A stretch of DNA of 64,000 bases from positions 124,001 through 188,000 of the forward strand of contig NZ_VNHS01000004.1 of NCBI RefSeq assembly GCF_008124765.1, in the 5' to 3' direction. The notes under the pieces were generated by a model that saw only the letters and a program-made list of their open reading frames with translations, did no database searches and was not told the origin of the DNA. Origin of the DNA: Paenibacillus methanolicus. Lineage in GTDB: Bacteria; Bacillota; Bacilli; Paenibacillales; Paenibacillaceae. Positions 42,813 to 51,448 of the stretch are shown here, in pieces (the stretch's first letter is position 1; every line of letters starts with the position of its first letter). The position numbers and the translations under genes were made by a program.

Positions 42813-43097
42813 GCGAATCTACAAGTCGCTAATGCCACCGCACCCGTATCTGTACCTATTAGTGACCTAGAAGTCATTATCGCCACTCGCCGCTCCGTGT
42901 CGGCTCTCGATAGTGACCTACAAGTCGCTATCGCCACTCGCCGACTCGTGTCTGTACTCAATAGTGATCTGCGAGTTACTATCACCGCACGCCGACTCGT
43001 GTCGGCACCTAATAGCGATCTACAAGTCACTATCGCCGCTCGCCGAACCGAATTCGGACTCGCGCGTGGTCCGCGCGTCACTATCGACCTACCGTGA
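42813..43097 (+). repeat. Tandem array B: about five units of 51 bp
   Basis: Complete units start at 42864, 42915, 42966 and 43017; a leading unit of about 50 bp (from 42813) and a partial one (from 43068) flank them. Each unit carries an inverted repeat like ATAGTGAC and GTCGCTAT with a 6-nt loop such as CTACAA, followed by CGCC-rich sequence. Because 51 is a multiple of three, the array is open in several frames on both strands and yields 17-residue periodic translations, which look like by-products. Period, stem size and loop length equal those of array A but the sequence differs. Confidence 0.88.
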
Positions 43098-43137
43098 CGT
43101 CCCTGTGGGAGCCGCAAGTCACGGCCCATCCGTCATT

Positions 43138-43190
43138 AGACATCGGACGTCTGAACATAGATATCGGACATCGGACATCAGACATCTGAG
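43138..43190 (+). repeat. Short direct repeats of a GACATC/CGGACATC motif
   Basis: The motif GACATC, often as CGGACATC, recurs at about 8-12 bp intervals with the variant GGACGTCTGA. Small, probably neutral simple repeat between array B and the sugar operon promoter. Confidence 0.5.
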
Positions 43191-43357
43191 AATCCGACAC
43201 CAATTTCTCCGCCCAAAGTCCTCGTCGCAAATACGCCTCAATCACCCACGGTTACAGGCTTTTGACCCTTGCCAATCGCCCCAAGGTAGGCAAACTTCAG
43301 GTTACCTTAATTTTCCCCACCTTAAGAAATTAAACCTCTTCCCTTAAACTTGTCGCA

Positions 43358-43387
43358 TTGTAAGGGTTATCATATCCGCGTCATAAT
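43358..43387 (+). promoter_or_regulatory. SigA-type promoter of the sugar ABC operon
   Basis: TTGTAA, an 18-nt spacer and CATAAT, giving a leader of about 27 nt to the GTG start. Confidence 0.5.
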
Positions 43388-43420
43388 AAGAACATAAATC
43401 AACCAAGGGGGATTACAAAG

Positions 43421-44803
43421 GTGATTAAACAATCCAACCTCATCAAACTGGTTTTGGCTGGCGTGCTGGCGGCAAGCTTGACGGCTTGTGGAAGCGGCAA
43501 CAACGGTGGCAATAACGCGAATAGCGGCGGCGAGACCGACGCGGGCAAGAACAACGCGGCAACGACGAACAACGGCGGCACGAACGCGCCGGCCGAAGAG
43601 CCGAAGAAAGAGAACGTGACGATCACGTTCCAAAATATCTATCCGGATCCGACCGATCCGAAGAACGGCATGCTGAAGAAAATCGTCGCCGACTACGAGA
43701 AGGCGAATCCGCACGTGAAAATCGAGCTCGACTCGCTGAACACGGACCAACAGAAGCTGAAGTTGAAGACGCAAGCGGCGTCCAAAGAAGTACCGGACAT
43801 CACGATCGTCAACCCGGCCGCGCAAATGCAGCCGTTCGTAGAAGCGAACCTGTTCGCGCCATTGAACGACATGGTCGAGCAAAACGGCCTGAAGGACACG
43901 TTCCAAGAAGGCATCCTCGACTGGTACACGTTCGACAACAATCTGTACGCGCTGCCGGACGGCAACAACATCGGCCTCGTGTACTACAACAAAGAGCTGT
44001 TCGAGCAAGGCGGCGTGAAAGTGCCGACGACGTTCGAAGAGATGGTCGACGTGGTTAAAGCGCTCAAAGCGAAAGGCATCCAGCCAATGGCGATCGGCGA
44101 GAAAGACTCCTGGACGGGTTCGTTCCTGTTCATGAACGTCCTGCTCCGCACGAACGGCCCGGGCTTCCTGAAAGACGTTGCAGCCGGCACGAAAACGTTC
44201 GAAGATCCGGCATTCGTCGAAGCGGTAGAAGCGTTCCAGAACCTTGTGCAAGCGGGCGCGTTCCAAGAAGGCGCGACGAGCTTCGACTACAACGCGGGCG
44301 AGAACCTGTTCAAGACGGGCAAAGCGGCGATGTACTACATGGGCAGCTGGGCAACGGGCGGCATCGAGACGTCGTCGGTTAACGGCAAAGTCGGCGTATT
44401 CAAATTCCCGACGGTTGGCGGCAAAGGCAACCCGAACGAGTTTATGCTCGCGCCGGGCTCCGCGTTCGCGATCTCCGCGAACAGCAAGCACCTGCAAGAG
44501 ACGAAGGACTTCCTGAACTACTTCATGCTGAACTTCCCGAAAGAAGCGTTCGCGGTGAAGGGCGCGGTAGGTCTGGCTCAAAAGGTAGAAGGCGACTTCA
44601 AAGCAGCCGGCTACTCCGACATGGCGATGGAAGTACTGGGTCTGTTCAAAGAAGTGCAAGGCGGCGACCTGAGCTTCGACAACACGATGAACCCGGGCAC
44701 GTCCCAAGGCCATCTGACGAGCATCCAAAACCTGTTCGTGCAGAAGAAAGACTCCGCGGAAGTGGCGAAAGAGCACCAAGCGGCGTTCGAATCCAACAAA
44801 TAA
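43421..44803 (+). CDS. Extracellular sugar-binding lipoprotein of an ABC importer
   Basis: A 460-residue solute-binding protein (MalE/family 1). The signal peptide ends in lipobox LTAC with Cys23 to be lipidated; a Gly/Asn-rich linker of about 35 residues follows. The body has ITFQNIYPDPTDPKNGMLKK, LPDGNNIGLVYYNKELFEQ and WTGSFLFMN, typical of carbohydrate-binding members. The GTG start at 43421 follows AAGGGGGA at 9 nt. The permease pair and a YesMN-like two-component system follow. The substrate is probably an oligosaccharide; which one cannot be told. Codon use is biased to a few GC-ending codons, consistent with high expression. Confidence 0.93.
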   Translation: MIKQSNLIKLVLAGVLAASLTACGSGNNGGNNANSGGETDAGKNNAATTNNGGTNAPAEEPKKENVTITFQNIYPDPTDPKNGMLKKIVADYEKANPHVKIELDSLNTDQQKLKLKTQAASKEVPDITIVNPAAQMQPFVEANLFAPLNDMVEQNGLKDTFQEGILDWYTFDNNLYALPDGNNIGLVYYNKELFEQGGVKVPTTFEEMVDVVKALKAKGIQPMAIGEKDSWTGSFLFMNVLLRTNGPGFLKDVAAGTKTFEDPAFVEAVEAFQNLVQAGAFQEGATSFDYNAGENLFKTGKAAMYYMGSWATGGIETSSVNGKVGVFKFPTVGGKGNPNEFMLAPGSAFAISANSKHLQETKDFLNYFMLNFPKEAFAVKGAVGLAQKVEGDFKAAGYSDMAMEVLGLFKEVQGGDLSFDNTMNPGTSQGHLTSIQNLFVQKKDSAEVAKEHQAAFESNK

Positions 44804-44829
44804 GCCATACCTAAATAGAGACAAAGTTT

Positions 44830-44880
44830 GAGGGTGCAAGGGGTCTGCCGTTAGCTGCAGGGACGGCCCCCTGCGCCCTC
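44830..44880 (+). terminator. Hairpin between binding-protein and permease genes (attenuator/mRNA stabiliser)
   Basis: GAGGGTGC (44830-44837) pairs with GCGCCCTC (44873-44880) and AGGGG with CCCCT inside. No T run follows. Such partial terminators typically lower permease expression relative to the binding protein. Confidence 0.6.
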
Positions 44881-44908
44881 ATTCCATTATTGGTTAGGAG
44901 ATGATTCC

Positions 44909-45799
44909 ATGAACGTCTTGCGGGTGTCCAAATGGACGATTGCCGCTTTTGTGCTGCCGTGTCTGATCGTATACGTCGGCCTGGTATTCATTCCGGTCCT
45001 CGTCTCGATGTACAGCGGTCTGCTGGATTGGAACGGCATCGGCACCTCGAAGTTTGTCGGCTTGGACAACTTCAAGACGCTGCTGTTCGATGATCCGGTA
45101 TTCTGGCCGTCGGTACGCAGAACGCTGATGTTCGCCGTATTCTCCATGGCGGAGATTCCGGTCGCGCTGTTCGTCGCCATTTTGCTCAATCGTTTCGTCA
45201 AGAAACCGAATTTCTTCGTATCGGCGTACTTCATGCCGGTCATTCTCTCGGTCGTTATTATCGGCCAACTGTGGAAAACGATCTATAATCCGGCCGCCAT
45301 GGGCGGCATGCTCAACCAAGTGCTTGAGCAAATCGGCCTCTCCAGCTGGACGCATTCCTGGTTGACGGAGCCGAATATCGCGATGTACTCGCTCTATTTC
45401 GTCGCATTATGGCAATACCTTGGCTACCATACGCTGATCCAGTTTACGGGCATCCAGAACATTTCCGCCGATATTTACGAAGCGGCGAAGATTGACGGAG
45501 CCGAAGGGCTGAAGGCGGACTGGTATATTACCTTCCCGATGAATATTCCGATTTTCAAAATATCGATCGTCCTCGCGTTTATCGGCTCGCTTCAAGCGTT
45601 CGACATGGTCATGGTCATGACCGCCGGCGGACCGGCTCACGCGACAGACGTCATCTCGACCCATATGTACAACATGTCCTTCTTGTCCATGAAATACGGG
45701 TACGGCAGCTCGATTGCCACCTTCCTGGTCGCGCTTTGCTTGCTCGCCACCGTGGTCATCAACTTCATCTTTAATCGCCTGGAACGCAAATACACGTAA
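44909..45799 (+). CDS. Sugar ABC importer permease, MalF-type
   Basis: A 296-residue membrane protein with six predicted helices. The EAAxxxG coupling motif that contacts the ATPase is seen as EAAKIDGAEGLKADWYITFP near residue 190. The ATG follows TTAGGAGATG. It forms the translocation pore with the product of the next gene (19 nt downstream). No ATPase gene is present in the operon; in Firmicutes such importers share a common MsmX-type ATPase encoded elsewhere. Confidence 0.93.
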   Translation: MNVLRVSKWTIAAFVLPCLIVYVGLVFIPVLVSMYSGLLDWNGIGTSKFVGLDNFKTLLFDDPVFWPSVRRTLMFAVFSMAEIPVALFVAILLNRFVKKPNFFVSAYFMPVILSVVIIGQLWKTIYNPAAMGGMLNQVLEQIGLSSWTHSWLTEPNIAMYSLYFVALWQYLGYHTLIQFTGIQNISADIYEAAKIDGAEGLKADWYITFPMNIPIFKISIVLAFIGSLQAFDMVMVMTAGGPAHATDVISTHMYNMSFLSMKYGYGSSIATFLVALCLLATVVINFIFNRLERKYT

Positions 45800-45818
45800 G
45801 GAAGGGAGGAGTCCGGTC

Positions 45819-46700
45819 ATGAGTCAAACCATACCCGTCGCCGGCGTAAAGCCCGTTGCACAGAGAGGGAAGCAGATGTTCCCGCTGGCGAAAATCATCG
45901 TGTTCATTCTGCTTGGCATTCTGCTCGTCACCCAGCTGTATCCGCTCCTCTGGCTGCTTATATACTCGCTGAAGAACAACGAGGAGATTCTCTCCGGCAG
46001 CTTCTTCTCGCTGCCAAGCAAGCTGATGTGGAGCAACTACACGGACGCGATCGCATCCGGCAACTACTTCAAATATCTGCTGAACAGCTTAATCACGACG
46101 ACCAGCACGATGGTGCTCGTCCTGCTGTTGTCCTCCCTGGTATCGTTCGCGATCAGCCGCTTCCGTTGGAAATACGGCCAGCTCGTCATGGTGCTGTTCC
46201 TGATCGGGATGATGATCCCGATGCAAGCGACGCTGCTGCCGCTGATGCTTATTTTCAAAGAGATGAAAATCCTCAACACGCTCTGGTCGCTCATCCTGCC
46301 GTACGTCGCGTTCCAGACGCCGATCGCGGTATTCATCATGAGCGGCTTCATGAAGTCGATCCCGCACGAGATCGAGGAGTCGGCGGTCGTCGACGGCGCG
46401 AACGTGCTGCGCATCTTCTGGAGCGTCATCATTCCGGTGTCGATCCCGCCGATGATGACCGTGTGCATCTTGACGTTCATCAACATTTGGAACGAGTACA
46501 TTTTGGCCGCGACGTTCATCTCGAAGGAAGCGCTCAAGACGCTGCCGTTCGGCGTGAACAGCTTCGTCAGCCAGTACTCGGTCAACTACGGGGCGATCGG
46601 CGCTTACCTGGTGCTCGGGGCGCTGCCGGTTATCGTCATCTACTTCCTGCTTGCGGACAAAATTACCAAGGGCATGGTGGCCGGCGCGGTCAAAGGTTAA
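45819..46700 (+). CDS. Sugar ABC importer permease, MalG-type
   Basis: A 293-residue membrane protein with six helices and the coupling motif EESAVVDGANVLRIFWSVII near residue 190. It starts with about 25 polar residues before helix 1. The ATG at 45819 follows GGAAGGGAGGAG; upstream in-frame codons overlap the previous gene and lack a site. Partner of the MalF-type protein. The kinase gene starts about 150 nt downstream, so the two-component genes are probably in the same unit or close to it. Confidence 0.93.
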   Translation: MSQTIPVAGVKPVAQRGKQMFPLAKIIVFILLGILLVTQLYPLLWLLIYSLKNNEEILSGSFFSLPSKLMWSNYTDAIASGNYFKYLLNSLITTTSTMVLVLLLSSLVSFAISRFRWKYGQLVMVLFLIGMMIPMQATLLPLMLIFKEMKILNTLWSLILPYVAFQTPIAVFIMSGFMKSIPHEIEESAVVDGANVLRIFWSVIIPVSIPPMMTVCILTFINIWNEYILAATFISKEALKTLPFGVNSFVSQYSVNYGAIGAYLVLGALPVIVIYFLLADKITKGMVAGAVKG

Positions 46701-46851
46701 GGCCTTCGGCAAACGCCGCTGTGCTACAATAGAGTCATCGATGAAGATGGCGAGAGCAAAATGATCGGGCGAGGCGGGAGGGCGCAACCAAGCGTGCTGC
46801 TCCTGCGCCAGATCCTTGCGTTTTCGCCCGGGGGAAGGGAGATTGTACGAA

Positions 46852-48759
46852 TTGGCACGGTCGCGCGGCAGACATTCGATCTATAACCGGCTGTTTCTGC
46901 TTTTTCTCTCCTGCATGATGACGCTCATCGTCATCGTCAGCGTGCTCTATTATCGCAAAACATCCGACATCATTCATACCAAGATCAGCGACATGGCCGA
47001 GAAAAACATCTCCCAGACCGTTGGTCTTTTTGATCTTCTGCTGGAAGGCTATGACAGCGTCACGAAATCGCTCAACAGCAACTACGAGCTGCTTCGCTTG
47101 CTGGAAGAGCGCGAGAAGGTGACGGACCCGGTGCTCAGCGTAATCAATGAGCGATCGATCACCAATATATTGGGCGCGGTCTATTACTCCCGGGACGACA
47201 TCGTCGGCATTCACATCATTACCAGCTCCGGCAAACTGTACAACTATGAGAAACGGTATGCCGGCGTATTCGATCTCAATTACAAGCAGACGGATTGGTA
47301 CGCGCAGCTGCAGGCGTCGACCGGCGAGATGGTATGGCTGGGCTTGTACAACGGCTCGGTCATCAACAGTCTGCAGGAAGAGCGAGTGTTCGTCTTCGGC
47401 CGCGCGCTGTACGATCTGACGACCTACAAGAAAATCGGCATTATGTTCATCGAGACGAATCCGAAGCCGATTCTCGCCGCGCTCTCCAACGTCACGATCA
47501 GCCCGAACAGCCAGGTGTACATCGTCGACCGGCAGGACCGCATCATCGCCTCCACCGGCAGCGAAGAGGCGGCTATGCCGTCGTTCAGCGGACTGCCGAG
47601 GCCCGCGCAGAAGGAAGTCGTCGTCGACGATGGAACCGACCAGCTGATCGTCTCGGCCAAGGCGGCGCTGGCGGACTGGACGGTGTTCGGCCTGACGCCG
47701 AAGGCGGATATCGGTTCGGAGCTCAAGGATACGCGCCAGTACTTACTCGTCGTCATCGCCGTGTTGATCGGACTCTCGATCGCGATCGCTTCGCTCGTCT
47801 CGCGGACGATCGCATCGCCGCTCAAACTGCTCATTCGCGAGATGAAGCAGGTGGAGCTCGGGAATTTCAAGGGCGGCGTGAACGTGAAGTCGTTCGATGA
47901 AATCAATTCGCTGGTCGCCTCCTTCAACCGGATGGTGCACCGCATGGATGAGCTGATCGAGGGCATTACGCTCGCTTCGATCAGCGAGAAGAACGCGGAG
48001 CTGCAGGCGCTGCAATCCCAGGTCAATCCGCATTTTCTGTACAACACGCTCGACATGATCTACTGGATGCTGGATGAACGGGAGAACGACCGGCTCGGCC
48101 GCGTCATTCTGGCGCTCTCCCACATGTTCCGCTACAGCAGCGACTGGCAGGAGGCATCCCGAACGACGTTGCGCCAAGAGCTCGATCAGATGCGTCATTA
48201 CATGACGATCATCGAGAGCCGGCTGGAGGGACGCGTGTCGACCGAAATTCAGATCGAGGACCGCTGGCTGGATGCCGTCATGCCCAAGATGACGCTGCAG
48301 CCGATCATCGAGAATGCGGTCAAGAGCGGGCTCGAGCCGCTCGGACGCCCTGGTAGGCTGCGCGTCTACACCGAAGTAGACGCGGGCGAGCTGCGGATCG
48401 TCATCGAGGACGATGGCGTCGGCATGGATGAGCAGACGCTTGCCTTCCTGCAGCAATCGCTGCTCGGCGGGCGGGTCGCGCGCGCGGCCGGCGAAGGGCA
48501 GGCGGATACGCGGGCACCGGCGTTGGCAATGACGAACGGCGGACGCGAAGCCGCGGCAGGTATCGCGGATACGGGCGCGACCGGACTGGCGACTGCCGGC
48601 GGGGGCATGCAACCGGGCGCGGCGCAGCGGCGCAAGGGCATCGGGCTGCCTAACGTGCACCGGCGGATTGCCATTATGTACGGGGACCAATACGGTCTGC
48701 GAATCGATAGCAAACGAGGCGAGGGGACGACGGTTATCGTCGTGATGCCGCTTCCTTAG
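46852..48759 (+). CDS. YesM-family sensor histidine kinase
   Basis: A 635-residue membrane kinase. Helix 1 (about 13-35), an extracellular sensor of about 260 residues (Cache-like), helix 2 near 300-320 and HAMP follow. The His_kinase box is QALQSQVNPHFLYNTLDMIY near 386-405 with the phospho-His, and an ATPase domain ends the protein (IENAVKSGLEP, DDGVGMDEQ, GIGLPNVHRRI). Between the last two ATPase motifs lies an Ala/Gly-rich insert of about 50 residues not usual in the family. The TTG start at 46852 is chosen because GGGAGA lies 9 nt before it; other TTG codons are worse placed. It pairs with the regulator downstream and probably senses the sugar taken up by the importer. Confidence 0.9.
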   Translation: MARSRGRHSIYNRLFLLFLSCMMTLIVIVSVLYYRKTSDIIHTKISDMAEKNISQTVGLFDLLLEGYDSVTKSLNSNYELLRLLEEREKVTDPVLSVINERSITNILGAVYYSRDDIVGIHIITSSGKLYNYEKRYAGVFDLNYKQTDWYAQLQASTGEMVWLGLYNGSVINSLQEERVFVFGRALYDLTTYKKIGIMFIETNPKPILAALSNVTISPNSQVYIVDRQDRIIASTGSEEAAMPSFSGLPRPAQKEVVVDDGTDQLIVSAKAALADWTVFGLTPKADIGSELKDTRQYLLVVIAVLIGLSIAIASLVSRTIASPLKLLIREMKQVELGNFKGGVNVKSFDEINSLVASFNRMVHRMDELIEGITLASISEKNAELQALQSQVNPHFLYNTLDMIYWMLDERENDRLGRVILALSHMFRYSSDWQEASRTTLRQELDQMRHYMTIIESRLEGRVSTEIQIEDRWLDAVMPKMTLQPIIENAVKSGLEPLGRPGRLRVYTEVDAGELRIVIEDDGVGMDEQTLAFLQQSLLGGRVARAAGEGQADTRAPALAMTNGGREAAAGIADTGATGLATAGGGMQPGAAQRRKGIGLPNVHRRIAIMYGDQYGLRIDSKRGEGTTVIVVMPLP

Positions 48760-48881
48760 CGGATTGGTTTGCGTACCCAATCGGAAGATTGGGCATGCAG
48801 CATTCCGCGATAAGAAATACAAGATGACTTATATGCGTGAAACATATAACGCTTGTATTTGAAGAAAGGTGGTTCTACTCG

Positions 48882-50063
48882 ATGGATATTCTCATTGTCG
48901 ATGACGAAACGGTCATTCGCGAAGGCATCATGCGCACGCTGCATAACCGGTTTCCCGAGCATACGCTCCACTTGGCCGCGAACCCGGAAGAAGCGGCGGC
49001 GCTGCTGCGTCGGCACCGCATTCATATCGTGCTGACCGATATTCTCATGCCCGGGATGACGGGGCTCGAGCTGATGAATCTCTCCGGCAAGCTGTACCCG
49101 CATATCAAGTGGGTCGTGATATCCGCCTATTCGGAGTTCGCCTATGCGCAGGAAGCGGTGCGGCTCGGGGCCAAAGATTATTTACTGAAGCCGATCGGCA
49201 AAGAAGTGCTTGCCGCGATGATCGAGAAGCTGACCGCCGAGGTGGCGGCCGAGACGGAGCAGACCGAGGAGGCCGAGCAGCTGCGGCGCAGCCAGAAGTT
49301 CCTGCGGGAGGCCGTCTTTCATCGCTGGGCATCGGGACTTGATATCGGCGGGATCGACATGAGTTCGTTCATGGAGAGCCATCCGCATTTTCAGCTGGTG
49401 CTGATCAAGATGGAGAGCGACAAAATCGTGCACCTGGAGCATTTCATTATTGAGAACGTGCTGGGTGAGCTGATCGGCAAATACGGCACCGGCTTCGTGA
49501 CGACCTTCGACGGCAAGAGCCTGCTCGGTCTCGTGACGCCGCGGGAAGGGGAGCAGTTGAGCTCGCTCGTGGATGAGCTGCGCAGCCATCTCGGCCGTTA
49601 TTTGAAGGTGCCGTTCCAGATCATGCATTCGGGCGTCATCGCGGACGTGCAGGACGTGCCCGCGGAGGTGCGCCGCATGCGCCAGGCGTCGTCGACCCAA
49701 GTGTACGAGCAGGTGGCCGGCGGCGGCGACCGCGCGATCGAGGTGGCGCTGCAATATATGAAGACGAACTACCATGCCGACCTGTCGCTCGAGAAGGTCG
49801 CGTCGGTCGTCTACTTGAATCCGGTCTACTTCAGCCAGCTATTCAAGCAGAAGACCGGAAGCGGCTTCAAGGAGTACGTGATCCAGCTGCGGCTGGAGCA
49901 GGCGAAGCAGCTGCTGCAGAATCCGAAGCTGAAGCTGGCGGAAGTGTGCGAGCGGATCGGCTACCATGACATGCGGCACTTCTCGCAGGTGTTCCGCAAG
50001 AAGTATGCGGTGACGCCGACGGAGTATCGACAGTCGTTCGCCCTGCAGGAGGCGGAGAAATAG
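48882..50063 (+). CDS. YesN-type response regulator with AraC DNA-binding domain
   Basis: A 393-residue regulator. The receiver (1-120) has acidic pocket VDDE near residue 7, the phospho-acceptor Asp in LTDILMPGMTG and Lys in YLLKPIGK. A linker follows (130-280) and a C-terminal AraC domain with two helix-turn-helix units, ending in DMRHFSQVFRKKYAVTPTEYR. The ATG at 48882 follows AAGGTGG. Cognate to the YesM-like kinase; expected to activate the sugar importer genes. A good terminator follows about 70 nt after the stop. Confidence 0.95.
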   Translation: MDILIVDDETVIREGIMRTLHNRFPEHTLHLAANPEEAAALLRRHRIHIVLTDILMPGMTGLELMNLSGKLYPHIKWVVISAYSEFAYAQEAVRLGAKDYLLKPIGKEVLAAMIEKLTAEVAAETEQTEEAEQLRRSQKFLREAVFHRWASGLDIGGIDMSSFMESHPHFQLVLIKMESDKIVHLEHFIIENVLGELIGKYGTGFVTTFDGKSLLGLVTPREGEQLSSLVDELRSHLGRYLKVPFQIMHSGVIADVQDVPAEVRRMRQASSTQVYEQVAGGGDRAIEVALQYMKTNYHADLSLEKVASVVYLNPVYFSQLFKQKTGSGFKEYVIQLRLEQAKQLLQNPKLKLAEVCERIGYHDMRHFSQVFRKKYAVTPTEYRQSFALQEAEK

Positions 50064-50135
50064 CGGAATCGTGCGCGAACGAAAGCGGACGGCTGGCGCC
50101 GGGGGAATAACAGAACCGCATACGGACAATGGATC

Positions 50136-50168
50136 AGACCGCCGGAGCATGCATTCGGCGGTCTTTTT
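50136..50168 (+). terminator. Intrinsic terminator after the sugar importer/two-component genes
   Basis: A 9-bp perfect stem (50136-50144 with 50156-50164), 11-nt loop and TTTT. Confidence 0.8.
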
Positions 50169-50679
50169 GGTATACGGAAAGCGGCGAAGAGCGCCCGACG
50201 CATCGGTTGCTCATGGCGGCGAAGGGCATCTGCGGAGAGGCGCTAACTCCGTACCGATCGCCATCGGCCGCGGGAACCGCGCGGGCAAGGGTGGTCTCTG
50301 GCCAACCGTGCCATAATCTTGCGGCCGCCATCATCTCGCCATCGGCGCTTCTTGGACTCCGAATGTCGACCGCGGTTGCGGAAAACGGGCAAATTGTCGA
50401 TTTTCAACACGTTGTCCATTTTGCCCTGCTGTCGAATAAAACGATAAAATTTGGACAAGTTGACTCTCATCGTTAATAAATGGGTTAAGAAATGATAATA
50501 GCGTTTCCAAAGCCCGTATTTTGCCCGTCAAGTCCCTTAAATTAATCTACAAAAAAACATAAAAACTCTAAGACCGTTTTCGGCAGACTTTCCACTTGGC
50601 GTCATGTAAACTGTGAACCATGCTGTTGTGGACTGAACCAATTCGCACGCTGCAAATCCATAACCCGGGGGGACTTCGC
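50169..50679. other. Intergenic region with one candidate promoter
   Basis: No gene that I can support in about 510 bases. The 3' half (50400-50600) is AT-rich and holds the promoter candidate at 50451. Confidence 0.6.
50451..50479 (+). promoter_or_regulatory. Possible SigA promoter upstream of the DUF4912 gene
   Basis: TTGGAC, a 17-nt spacer and TAATAA. The leader would be long (about 195 nt). Confidence 0.4.
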
Positions 50680-51333
50680 TTGGACATGACAACGATCCTG
50701 GCACTGCTAGAAGCAGGCAAAACGCAAAAGGATATCGCCGAACAGTTAGGTATACCGGTCGGGAGGCTCCGGTATCAGCTAACCAACCACCGCAAATCGC
50801 AGGCAATCCGAACGCTTACGCCCGCGCCGCCGGAGGTAGACGATTATGCGTTGCTGGATGAGCGTTACGAACTGGATCACCTGATCGCGATGCCGCGGGA
50901 TGCGGAGTCGCTGTACGTTTATTGGGAGCTGACGCCGGAGCTGATCCGCATGGTCGAGTCGCATTTCGGCTGCAGCTGGAGCGTGCTGCCGAAGCGGCTG
51001 CGCGTGTACGACGTGTCGTTCATTCATTTTAAAGGAGACAACTTCAATCGGTACTGGGATTTCGACGTGACCCAGGAGGCGAACAATTGGTTCGTCAACG
51101 GCGTGGCGCCGGCCTGCTCGTACGTGATCGATTACGGTACCATCGCGCTGGACGGACGCTTCATTACGCTGCTGCGCTCCAATTCGGTCCAGACGCCGCC
51201 GCGCGAAGAGCAGCGCGAGGGAGAATCGCGGTGGGTGCGGATGGAAGTATCGCAGGCGGCGGAGCCGCAAGCGGCTTGGCAGCCGTACTTCAACGGTTAT
51301 TCGTTGTCGTCGGCCCAAGCCGATCTGGATTGA
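50680..51333 (+). CDS. DUF4912 domain protein with N-terminal helix-turn-helix
   Basis: A 217-residue protein. Residues about 1-40 form a helix-turn-helix (ILALLEAGKTQKDIAEQLGI, then PVGRLRYQLTNHRKS). Residues about 65-175 match the DUF4912 layout: LIAMPRDAESLYVYWELTPE, then RLRVYDVSFI, and WFVNGVAPACSYVIDYGTI. DUF4912 proteins are often encoded beside GH57 branching enzymes and glycosyltransferases and may bind alpha-glucans; this is context, not proof. The TTG at 50680 (7 nt after GGGGGG) is favoured over the ATG at 50686. The GH57-GT4 gene follows after 115 nt. Confidence 0.82.
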   Translation: MDMTTILALLEAGKTQKDIAEQLGIPVGRLRYQLTNHRKSQAIRTLTPAPPEVDDYALLDERYELDHLIAMPRDAESLYVYWELTPELIRMVESHFGCSWSVLPKRLRVYDVSFIHFKGDNFNRYWDFDVTQEANNWFVNGVAPACSYVIDYGTIALDGRFITLLRSNSVQTPPREEQREGESRWVRMEVSQAAEPQAAWQPYFNGYSLSSAQADLD

Positions 51334-51448
51334 CGCGCCGGCCGCTTCGCGATCCCGCATCTTCCGGCCTAATCAATATTCACGCATGACCGCGTACGTA
51401 ACGAAGTTCGTTTCGCTTCCCGCGAACGTTTAATTAGGAGGGGTTCTG

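Noticed and set aside
42705-43129. Coding interpretation of array B on either strand (130 and 203 codons)
   Set aside because: The frames stay open because the 51-bp period is a multiple of three. They lack ribosome binding sites, and the translations are just the repeat read through.
50174-50470. Small frames on both strands before the DUF4912 gene
   Set aside because: No ribosome binding sites or recognisable protein features.
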